Below are positions 51,090-58,740 of a stretch of 64,000 nucleotides of DNA, one piece after another. Numbering within the stretch: position 1 is the stretch's first letter; every line of letters begins with the position of its first letter. Both the position numbers and the translations under genes were made by a program. A model generated the notes under the pieces. The model searched no databases, had not been told where the DNA came from, and saw only the letters and a program-made list of their open reading frames with translations. The stretch comes from an uncultured Desulfobulbus sp. (GTDB lineage: Bacteria; Desulfobacterota; Desulfobulbia; Desulfobulbales; Desulfobulbaceae): positions 1,676,001 through 1,740,000 of the forward strand of contig NZ_OY760916.1 in assembly GCF_963664075.1 (NCBI RefSeq), written 5' to 3'.

Positions 51090-52325
51090 ATGCACCATTT
51101 AGGAATTTTTGTAGCCCTGCTATATCTTATGATCCTTGGTGGATGCCAAAACGAACCTGTCAAGACCATGCAGTTTCAGCCGAATACCCCTTCACCGCAA
51201 CGTTTTGTGGTCAAGGAGCAGAGCGTTGTTGACCTGCAGATTCCAGAGCGCCCCTGTTTTTTTAAGGGAATGGGCTATTCGCCCTTTCTTCCTGGTGAGT
51301 CACCCGTTGTTGGGCAACAGCCAGGCAATGACGACCGCTACAGCCAGCATCTCGCCCTGATTGAAAAAATGCAGGTCAACTACCTCCATGTTTTTCCTCG
51401 TTTAATGCCCGCGAAATTTTTTGAAGCCCTTGATTCCACGGACCTAGTTTACGGACAGGATATCTGGGTCTGGGCCTATGAAGAGGATTTTCTAGCTCCT
51501 GCCTTTCAGGAAAAAACACTCCAGGATATCATCGAGGTGATTGATCACACCTACAAGGTGGGGCGTCCTGACCGGTTAGTTCTGTTTTCCATAGGAGACG
51601 AGCTCCAGGCAAATTGTATCAGCTCCACAGACAGCCGTCATCCCGATGTCCATAGTTATGAGGGAACATACCTCAAGCTCAGCAATCGAACCCCCACCGA
51701 GATTGCCCTTGCCAGTCTGGTGGATAAAGCAATGGAGTACGAAATCAAGACATACGGCCAGCGCCATCTCTACTGCCACACCAGCTGGACCCATGTGGGG
51801 CCCATTGCAGATCGTCCAGATCTTGAGGTGAGTCAGGCAAGTGTCTTGCTTCCTGATATGGGAGATTTGATCTGTCTCAACGTCTATACCTATGCTAACG
51901 GTGTCAAAACCTCTGCCCCAGGGTCCATAACCGGGACCAGCTATCAGGGCTATCTGGAAGACCTGGCCCGTCAAATGAAAAAGCCCATATTTGTAACCCA
52001 GGTGGGCATGGCCAACTCTCCCATCGCTCCCCGTGACGATATCCCCGGCTTTGGCGGCAATACTGTCAAACAGATAGGAGATATGTTTACACAAGTACTC
52101 AACGATCTACAGACTGCGGAGGGCAGAGAGCGATTTTGCGGAATCAGTGTATTTGAATTTCAGGATGAGTGGTGGAAAAGTGCCAAGCCTCCTGAAGCCG
52201 CTCGCCATCAGGATCCTCAAGATCCAGAACAGTGGTTTGGCTTGTACGGTGTGGATCTAGAGGGAAAACTGTCGCCTAAGGGCAATCTGGTCGAGCGGAT
52301 ACGAAAGCTATATCATTCTTTATGA
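51090..52325 (+). CDS. Lipoprotein with glycoside-hydrolase-like TIM barrel
   Basis: A 411-aa lipoprotein: the signal ends in LGGC (Cys19), with a GGGAGAGGCGAG ribosome binding site. The mature part reads like a (beta/alpha)8 hydrolase similar to GH72/GH2-type barrels: FFKGMGYSPF at the first strand, a conserved acidic loop FSIGDEL and a second acidic candidate in FEFQDEWW. The two Glu/Asp positions could be acid/base and nucleophile. The family is not certain and the substrate unknown. It is a second surface hydrolase-like lipoprotein beside the GH26-like one at 14625. Confidence 0.7.
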   Translation: MHHLGIFVALLYLMILGGCQNEPVKTMQFQPNTPSPQRFVVKEQSVVDLQIPERPCFFKGMGYSPFLPGESPVVGQQPGNDDRYSQHLALIEKMQVNYLHVFPRLMPAKFFEALDSTDLVYGQDIWVWAYEEDFLAPAFQEKTLQDIIEVIDHTYKVGRPDRLVLFSIGDELQANCISSTDSRHPDVHSYEGTYLKLSNRTPTEIALASLVDKAMEYEIKTYGQRHLYCHTSWTHVGPIADRPDLEVSQASVLLPDMGDLICLNVYTYANGVKTSAPGSITGTSYQGYLEDLARQMKKPIFVTQVGMANSPIAPRDDIPGFGGNTVKQIGDMFTQVLNDLQTAEGRERFCGISVFEFQDEWWKSAKPPEAARHQDPQDPEQWFGLYGVDLEGKLSPKGNLVERIRKLYHSL

Positions 52326-52502
52326 TTTCCCTGCGAATCATAGCTTTCGATTCTTAAAAAAGTTTGCCTCAAGCTTTTTCCAGAGTTTGAGCAGATTCCC
52401 CATATCCAACTTGTCTTTTATGAAAATTATCTGATACAAAAAGGAAAAGCAGCTGATACTTTCCTGAATCCGTGAGCAGGAATTCGTAACATCAACACAT
52501 TT

Positions 52503-53156
52503 ATGAGTACTGATACTATGCAGAAAATGACCCTGGGGATTGTAGGCGGTGGCCATGGTGGCCTGGAAATGCTTAAGCTTTTGGCTGATAGTGAGTTAGT
52601 GGAAGTGGCCTACATGATCGATCAGGATCCTAGAGCGCTGGGCATGGTGGAAGCGAAGAGCCGCGGTATAGCCACCCACACCGATCTCGTTGCCACCTTG
52701 AGACGTCGTCACACCGACTTTATTATAGAAGCAACCGGATCAGCCAAAGTGACTGAAATAATAACCCAAAATTTAACAGGCGAAATCGAGTTGATTAGCA
52801 GTAAGGCCTCGTTGATGCTGTTTAATGTCCTTAATGAAAGTCGACAAAAAGCCAATCAAACCGTTTTTGAAGAAATCAGCACCCTGAGCGAAGAAATATC
52901 GCAAAATGCTATGGAAGTGCAAGATGCCCTGACTGATATTACCCAAGTAGCCTTCAGTCTGAAGGTACTGGCGATCAACGCTGCTATTGAAGCTGCGCGC
53001 GCAGGGGAAAGTGGCCGCGCCTTTTCCGTGGTGGCGGATGCCGTCAAAGGGACATCTAATGAGGCAAGAGATATGGTTGAACGTGTTGAATCGGTCAATA
53101 ACAATAATGTTCTGATGTCACAAAAAATGGAGTCACTGCTCGAAAAATTACACTGA
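52503..53156 (+). CDS. Rossmann domain fused to chemoreceptor signalling tip
   Basis: A 217-aa soluble protein with two parts. Residues about 9-115 form an NAD-binding Rossmann domain of the dehydrogenase type (GIVGGGHGGLEML; IDQDPRA at the second strand; FIIEATGS). Residues about 120-215 are a coiled coil holding the methyl-accepting chemoreceptor hairpin tip ([27 protein letters not shown]). There is no membrane segment, HAMP or full-length signalling bundle. It might report NAD(H) or a related ligand to the chemotaxis kinase, or bind a partner. No chemotaxis gene adjoins. The start is the first ATG; others lie at 52518 and 52527. Confidence 0.8.
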   Translation: MSTDTMQKMTLGIVGGGHGGLEMLKLLADSELVEVAYMIDQDPRALGMVEAKSRGIATHTDLVATLRRRHTDFIIEATGSAKVTEIITQNLTGEIELISSKASLMLFNVLNESRQKANQTVFEEISTLSEEISQNAMEVQDALTDITQVAFSLKVLAINAAIEAARAGESGRAFSVVADAVKGTSNEARDMVERVESVNNNNVLMSQKMESLLEKLH

Positions 53157-53566
53157 GGCCTTTGCCCGGCTCAATGCGAACGTCTTCTCTCATCCCAGGA
53201 AAGCCTGATGCTCTTTGCATGGTATCTTTGCTGGCGCACTTTTGATACATACAAGTTTCAGGAGATCAAAAGGTATACAGAGTGACGCATCTTTCTCATC
53301 GAAATGGAGATCTCCGAAGTTACGTATATACAGGAGGAATGTGGACTCAGTATAAAACGTGATTTGCCCCTATAACGAGGCTGTTACATACCGTCATTTC
53401 GACCGCATAGGAGAGATTTATGCGAAGCTGAAGCCCATATGTCGATTGTTCATATATGACGGATGCATCCCCTTTTGATCGCACTGGACCTCCCCCCTTT
53501 GATAACCGATGGGCTTCTAAGGGGATGCTGGATACCGATAATGCAGTATGTCTTTATAATTACACC
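53157..53566. other. Non-coding stretch next to IS element
   Basis: About 410 bases with no supported gene. A 10-bp inverted repeat (GCATCCCCTT at 53465-53474, AAGGGGATGC at 53519-53528) is the only visible structure. Confidence 0.4.
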
Positions 53567-53750
53567 TTATTCTTTTCTAAATGGATTGCCTTTACTATTG
53601 TAAATGGTTAAGAGCAAGCCGATAGGCCCAAATATTAAGGCGGCAACCAGAACAGCACCAAAAAATACCCTTTTTCCAGGCTTTTCCCAATCCTTCTTGA
53701 ATTTAGAATATTTAATCCAATAAGTGAGCAAACCAAATACAATCCAAAAT
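53567..53750 (-). pseudogene. Membrane protein gene truncated by IS element
   Basis: The minus strand reads about 60 in-frame codons with two hydrophobic helices (FWIVFGLLTYWI, FFGAVLVAALIFGPIGLLL) and ends in FRKE stop at 53567. There is no start: upstream the frame runs into the IS66 terminal repeat at 53751 and a stop. The gene's 5' part is therefore lost or elsewhere. The family is not recognised. Confidence 0.6.
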
Positions 53751-55442
53751 GTAACTACTCGCCCCTATTCATCGGCATCAGGCAGAGTTCCAGCCAGTGC
53801 CAACTGGATAGCGACAAGAGGATTGATCCCCTGGCTTGCCATGGTCTGCAGGTAGCTTGAAATCCTACAGTAAGCCAGGGCATATTGTTTACGTCGAAAA
53901 CAACCGGATATTTTCTGTTTTACCTTAGCCATACGAAGATCCCTTTCCGCTCTGTTGTTGGTGAACGGCACATGTGGTTCTTTGGCAAAAAGCAAGACTG
54001 CCGCTTCATGCTTTTGTAATCGCTCCCAAAGATTGTGCGCATCGGATTTGGCTATTCTGCCGCGCTTCCCTTGTGGTTTCGGAGGGATCTTGGGCAACTC
54101 CTTGCTGCCACGCGTAAGGATATTACGGTAGCGCTTCTGCAGGTTGGCATACTCCCGTTCGGTAAGACATTTTTCCGGACGTTGAGCCACCGTACGACAC
54201 GTTTGCTGGAGCACCGCTTTTAGATTGCGGGCCCACCGGTATTGGTTAGAGTCAACGACAAACGTCAACTCTCGCAAAAGGTGCGAGCCGCAAAGTCCGT
54301 GACCGCAATGGTCGTAGGATAAATATGATGCCCAGCAATCATGGATGATCACCCCGCCATACCGAGGGATGATATTCAATCCTTCGATTGCCTCCTTGCC
54401 CCGCTTTCGATGCAGTACTTTCAGGGTTGTTTCGCCGGAAGAATAGACGTGAATCCAGTGATTCTTCCCCTCAACCCGAAACGAGGTTTCATCCACATGC
54501 AGGGATGGAGCCTGCAGCAGCCTATCAATAGCTCTGGATTCCCATGCTTCGAGTGATTGGTACAAGCGCAAAACAAATTTGAGCAGGCTGGCCTCGGAGA
54601 TTACGCTACCGATCATGGCTGCTATCTGTTTTTGAACCCGGTTTAAAGCGACCATCTGGCTGATAACCAAATGAATGGCAAACGCTTTAAGCCCATTGCC
54701 GTACTGCAGCTTACCCGGCATATCCTCAGGGAAACGCCCCTTGACTGTTGCTTCACAATTGGGGCATTGCTTTATTTCTGCGTCAATGTGCTCGACAACT
54801 TTTTCAAAAACGATGTCGATTTTTGTCCGACGTTCATGCCCCTGGCATGCAACGCTATCCAGCACCATTCCGCAGATATCACACACCTCGACCTGAGCAG
54901 TGGTGACCGATTCTTTGACGCGTGTATTACCAACCCGCCCATTGACTTGTTTCCCCCTGCCGGTAGCGGTGCAGTGCTTGGTAGCGGTTTCGTCTTTCTC
55001 GGTTTGCGAAGAAGGAATGCTCGAGTTTTTGTTTCCCTTGCGCGTTGTCTTCTCAAGAAAAATAGAGAGTATCAACTCGACGACAACCAGCAGGCTGTTG
55101 ACCAGGACCCGTATCTCAGAGGAAACTTTGTCGGCGGAACAAAGCTGTTCAAATTCCTGTTTGAGGAGATCGACTTCTTCGCGTACCCTTATTTTATTTA
55201 CTGTTCCCATGGGGTTACTATACCATGGCTTTTTTCGGCCTCCTGTGTGCCCCTGAGTTGAACGATTGAGCGCTATCGCATCTGTTTGCTGTCGGAACGC
55301 AATAATGGAACGATTTAGAGACGACCAAGCGCGTTGATGGGCATTTTTGTTGACATTCCTGGCTATTGGAAAAAATTTCAGTAAAAACCTGTCAAGTTAT
55401 TTATTTGACTTTGAGCTTTTTTTAGAGGGTGTGAGTAGTTAC
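53751..55442 (-). mobile_element. IS66-family insertion sequence
   Basis: Terminal inverted repeats GTAACTACTC (53751-53760) and GAGTAGTTAC (55433-55442) start with the GTAA typical of IS66 elements and bound a single transposase gene. Total 1692 bp. The expected 8-bp target duplication is not seen: the flanks are TCCAAAAT on the left and T-rich on the right. The copy may be old or rearranged. The tnpA and tnpB accessory genes of classical IS66 are absent. Confidence 0.8.
53765..55210 (-). CDS. tnpC: IS66-family transposase
   Basis: A 481-aa transposase. An N-terminal coiled region is followed by a zinc-finger-like segment (CDICGMVLDS, CPNCEATV) and the central DDE nuclease: the first Asp is in SLHVDETSFR, the second in IIHDCWASY, and the Glu is in NNRAERDLRMAKVKQK. 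The C-terminal IS66 motif GCFRRKQYA is present. The reading frame is intact, so it may still be active. Confidence 0.92.
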   Translation of the reverse strand: MGTVNKIRVREEVDLLKQEFEQLCSADKVSSEIRVLVNSLLVVVELILSIFLEKTTRKGNKNSSIPSSQTEKDETATKHCTATGRGKQVNGRVGNTRVKESVTTAQVEVCDICGMVLDSVACQGHERRTKIDIVFEKVVEHIDAEIKQCPNCEATVKGRFPEDMPGKLQYGNGLKAFAIHLVISQMVALNRVQKQIAAMIGSVISEASLLKFVLRLYQSLEAWESRAIDRLLQAPSLHVDETSFRVEGKNHWIHVYSSGETTLKVLHRKRGKEAIEGLNIIPRYGGVIIHDCWASYLSYDHCGHGLCGSHLLRELTFVVDSNQYRWARNLKAVLQQTCRTVAQRPEKCLTEREYANLQKRYRNILTRGSKELPKIPPKPQGKRGRIAKSDAHNLWERLQKHEAAVLLFAKEPHVPFTNNRAERDLRMAKVKQKISGCFRRKQYALAYCRISSYLQTMASQGINPLVAIQLALAGTLPDADE

Positions 55443-55514
55443 TTTTTTTTTCACTTAATCGCGAAGTCGCCAAGAACATGAAAATCACCGGTTTATCCGG
55501 TGCATTTTCTGGTT

Positions 55515-55590
55515 GGAATTAAGTACTGTGTCCCCAGAATTTCAAAATCAGCCGCGCGCGCCTTATGCGCATCGGCTAATTTTGCCTCGA
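55515..55590. repeat. REP-like motif and adjacent hairpin
   Basis: GGAATTAAGTACTGTGTCCC (55515-55534) resembles short repeats often scattered by REP-associated transposases in Proteobacteria; this is recognition by eye. It is followed by a stem of AGCCG-GCGC against GCGC-CGGCT (about 55550-55577) with a T-rich tail. No other copy is in the window. Confidence 0.4.
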
Positions 55591-55618
55591 TGTGCTTTTT
55601 TGCTTATAGGACCAGATG

Positions 55619-56140
55619 TTAGTAATATATCCACGTCATTTTCAATGGAACAAAAGTGACGAAAGCTGATGTTATATCTTCTTTATCAAATGAGATAGTT
55701 GTAAGTGGCTCAAAATATCCTTCGTTGTCAATTTTATAGCCAGCTACACCTATCCAATCCTTTTCCATGGTGACCAGAGGGACAATGACTTCAATCGGGT
55801 TTTCATAACTTTTGATTCCAGGAGTTTCGATAAACAGTACAATTTGTGAGGGGGTACCATGGATAGTTGGTAAAAATCTCCCTGTTTCGTATCCGAGTAG
55901 GATCTCGCTATCTTTATCATTAATGCCAGAAGGAATAATGATTTTGATTCCGTCAATCGGTGTTCCCGTATTGGTAATAGTAATAATGCAGCCATTATCT
56001 GTAATTTTATGTTTAGCAACATAAAATTTTTCACTTGCTTGATATTGTTTGATTCCCATTCCTGTAGCCATACAATTGCCTATAAATGAGTTAAATAGTA
56101 AAAATAAAACAAAGAAAATACTTTTTTTCATGGGATTCAT
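55619..56140 (-). CDS. Short secreted ZU5-like protein
   Basis: A 173-aa protein with a signal peptide (KKSIFFVLFLLFNSFIG). The second half (PGIKSYENPIEVIVP, then WIYY) aligns by eye with the N-terminal ZU5-like domain of the larger neighbour at 56228-58225 (PGELTHFENPIQITVP, TWIYS). It therefore looks like a duplicated single-domain relative. AT-rich composition sets both apart from the flanking genome. The good AAGGAGG (56175-56181) leads to an ATG with an in-frame stop two codons later, so translation probably restarts at 56140 or 56131. Function unknown. Confidence 0.65.
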   Translation of the reverse strand: MNPMKKSIFFVLFLLFNSFIGNCMATGMGIKQYQASEKFYVAKHKITDNGCIITITNTGTPIDGIKIIIPSGINDKDSEILLGYETGRFLPTIHGTPSQIVLFIETPGIKSYENPIEVIVPLVTMEKDWIGVAGYKIDNEGYFEPLTTISFDKEDITSAFVTFVPLKMTWIYY

Positions 56141-56143
56141 TAC

Positions 56144-56175
56144 GATCCGAGCCAATTAAATCATCGGCTCGGATC
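56144..56175 (-). promoter_or_regulatory. Leader hairpin overlapping a mini-ORF
   Basis: GATCCGAGCC (56144-56153) and GGCTCGGATC (56166-56175) form a perfect 10-bp stem just before the gene at 55619-56140. Within the loop region the minus strand reads ATG ATT TAA behind AAGGAGG. It could control translation, or reflect a damaged original start. Confidence 0.45.
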
Positions 56176-56227
56176 CTCCTTTATATGGATGTCATAATGA
56201 TGGTAAGTAGTGCTACTACACAGCGTG

Positions 56228-58225
56228 TTAATGCTTTTTAACTTTTAGACGCTCGGCAGGGCTTGGCACTGGTACGGTGATGATTGGTACGCTACCTTCT
56301 TCTTTGCTTGTAGAATTTTTGGCTTTGTCATAACTTGCGTTAGCAACATTTTGAATAGGTCTGATCGTTACAATATCTGCCCAGTCCGCTCCAGTATCGT
56401 TCGGGCCATCATTGGAAGAATTATCAGTTGATAAATATCCGCTAAAAGTTTGCAAGGATTCTTTGTCTGTCCCCTCATATAGTTTAACAGAAACACTATA
56501 GTTTGTTCCCCCGTTGCCGTGATCCGAGTAATAATGGACACGGATTTTATAGTCTTGATCCCAGCGGACAGTATCAGAGTATTGTAATGTCCAGTGTTCT
56601 GGTCCGTAACCATTTACATCATCGTAATCAAGTTCTCCGCCATCAGACGTAACTTCATGATAATAAGCAGAATAGTCTCCTGTAGGGTCAATAGTATACA
56701 GATCTAAATCCGTGTCGTTTTTGCCCCAAGTCAGCGTGACAAGGATAACTGCTTCATCAGTGGGGGCATTTAAGATAAATTCATTACACTCTTGGTTATT
56801 GGATGTTATTACAAGATTATTATTTTGATCATATGCATATGTTGTAAATATGGGCCTATTTTCTCCAGAATTTAAGGTAACTGCTACACTGAAAGACCCA
56901 GAACTGCTTACTTGGCCCGAGTATGTTACTCCATTGATATAGATATCTATTTTTTCGATGATTGCCTGTCCAGAGGTAACCACTCCCGCAATTGTCACAT
57001 GGCGATCTTGAACAGTATCTCCCGAATTATGGGAGGTGATTTCGATCGTTGCATCAGGGCTACTGAACCCGTTCTCGGCATCTTTCCAAATATCCTCAAA
57101 TGATTCTTTGTAAAAAAAAGTACCGGTTCCCAATGGAACGACAGAACCATAGTTATTGTAGGTTTCAAACTCATAAGTATCGTTATTGAAAACGATACTT
57201 TTTGCACTGTTTGGAAAGTTTGGATCGTAAATATACACGGTATTCAGTTCGTTCATGTCATAAGCGACAACAGCATGTTGGTAGCCTTGAGGGTGACCGT
57301 ATAATATTAATACTGTGGGTATTTTTGTATTTAAAAGAACATTTCTAATCCATCCCATTCGTGCAAGATCGGTCCAACCACTCATTACTTGTAATTTAGG
57401 CAAAAATTGATTTAGTTGACTATGGACAGAAAGATGGGCTCGCGTTGCAATAATATCTTGACCTATTACATCCCCATTGCATCCTTCCACCCTTGACCAA
57501 TATTTATCATAGAGGCCAGAACCTTTTTTATCAAAATACCAATTCGAGAAGGTTGACATGCCAAAGCACTCTCCACCTGTTGACAAAGGAGGGGTTTCAG
57601 CATTTGTTATACGGAATCCATCATCTCCTATTTTGAATTTAGTTAAATCCTCTCTGGGGATAGTTGTAAGCGAATATATCCATGTGAAAAATGACGCATG
57701 GTATGATTCGAATGTCATAATTCCTGCAGTCATGTCAATATTAGTTATTTGACAAGGTTTAAGGTAGCCATATTCATTGATATAATAAGGAACAGGGAAT
57801 CCGTTAGTGACGCTAAACGGGACTGTAATTTGAATCGGATTTTCAAAGTGAGTTAATTCTCCAGGTGTTATATCAATGACAACGCCGCTAAACACACCTT
57901 CATTAGGTGATAAATTCCCAGAATTTTGACTTAATATAACTGGGATGTCTTCATTAAAAGCCCCTGGAGGGACCGTAACTTTTACACCTGCTGCACTTCC
58001 CTGAGTAATTTCAATTTCACCTCCATCACTTCCAATAGTTTTTTGAACTGTTTCTACTATATCGTCAATTTCTGCTTTAATTCCCTCTTTTTCATGAGAA
58101 TGTTTAGCTGAAAGGATGGCTGGAAGAAATAAAGCCCAGTCGAACGAGTCATCATTAGCAAATGAAAGACCTTCAGTAAAAAAACAAAAAAGAACAGCAA
58201 GTAATACAACATTTCTTGGTTTCAT
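56228..58225 (-). CDS. Secreted ZU5 / C39-like peptidase / DUF2135 protein
   Basis: A 665-aa exported protein with a GGAGGAAG site. Order: signal peptide (1-23); a ZU5-like domain at about 62-185 (SDGGEIEI, VTVPPGAF); a papain/C39-like peptidase at about 210-365 with candidate Cys220 (GGECFGMS), His317 (QHAVVAY) and Asp334 (IYDPNFP); an Ig-like domain; and a C-terminal YfaP/DUF2135 domain (about 515-640, TWGKNDTDLDLYTIDP). C39-like peptidases cut double-glycine leaders or other peptides. No transporter is fused or adjacent, so its substrate is unclear. AT-rich composition suggests transfer. Confidence 0.8.
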   Translation of the reverse strand: MKPRNVVLLAVLFCFFTEGLSFANDDSFDWALFLPAILSAKHSHEKEGIKAEIDDIVETVQKTIGSDGGEIEITQGSAAGVKVTVPPGAFNEDIPVILSQNSGNLSPNEGVFSGVVIDITPGELTHFENPIQITVPFSVTNGFPVPYYINEYGYLKPCQITNIDMTAGIMTFESYHASFFTWIYSLTTIPREDLTKFKIGDDGFRITNAETPPLSTGGECFGMSTFSNWYFDKKGSGLYDKYWSRVEGCNGDVIGQDIIATRAHLSVHSQLNQFLPKLQVMSGWTDLARMGWIRNVLLNTKIPTVLILYGHPQGYQHAVVAYDMNELNTVYIYDPNFPNSAKSIVFNNDTYEFETYNNYGSVVPLGTGTFFYKESFEDIWKDAENGFSSPDATIEITSHNSGDTVQDRHVTIAGVVTSGQAIIEKIDIYINGVTYSGQVSSSGSFSVAVTLNSGENRPIFTTYAYDQNNNLVITSNNQECNEFILNAPTDEAVILVTLTWGKNDTDLDLYTIDPTGDYSAYYHEVTSDGGELDYDDVNGYGPEHWTLQYSDTVRWDQDYKIRVHYYSDHGNGGTNYSVSVKLYEGTDKESLQTFSGYLSTDNSSNDGPNDTGADWADIVTIRPIQNVANASYDKAKNSTSKEEGSVPIITVPVPSPAERLKVKKH

Positions 58226-58740
58226 TAATACTTCCTCCTTGGGTTTAATCGGGTGCATCCGATACTTATGGCAAATTGCTCTCGTTACACTTCTTGTAGC
58301 GCTCAGTAAGGAAAAGTAGCCCCGATATATGGCGGCAAGCCTTTAAATTCCATAACTATCGGATGCACCCGGTTTAATCCGCCCAACAAGTAATTCCCCG
58401 GAAGACTGACTAAAAGGGGCCTCTTTGGGCGTCTTGCTTCTCTAGCTTTTTTTTGAGTAAAATATCATGTAATTTTGGGAGAATATATTGTTTTAGTCAA
58501 AACTGGCTTCCAGCAAATCCCATTTTGTCCCCTGGCCCGCCTATGTGAATGGTGCTGAAGAGACTTTTGGGTTTTTCTAAGGGGTTGCAAGGCATATTTT
58601 CAGCGCTTTCTCAGCCCGCTGGCTGCAAGGACCATGTTTTTTCGTCATGTAGGGCCTTTTTTAGACGCACTTATCCTCTTCCCTTTTCAGATAAAACCGA
58701 AGGGATTGCTCTTTGACAGTTCTGCTGAATGACTTGAACG
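58226..58740. other. Intergenic region with inverted-repeat element and IS left end
   Basis: About 515 bases between the secreted protein and the second transposase. It holds a 120-bp inverted-repeat element (58251-58370) and the candidate left end of the IS4-like element at 58661. No gene is supported. Confidence 0.5.
58251..58370. repeat. 120-bp inverted-repeat element, MITE-like
   Basis: GGGTGCATCCGATACTTATG (58251-58270) is matched in inverse by 58350-58370, 20 of 21 positions agreeing. A GGTTTAATC motif flanks each end. It has no coding capacity and lies in the upstream region of the secreted protein, where it may carry or disturb the promoter. Confidence 0.65.

Noticed and set aside
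53465-53528. Inverted repeat GCATCCCCTT as the end of a mobile element
   Set aside because: Both arms are close together with no coding unit between them and no matching end elsewhere. A chance hairpin is as likely.
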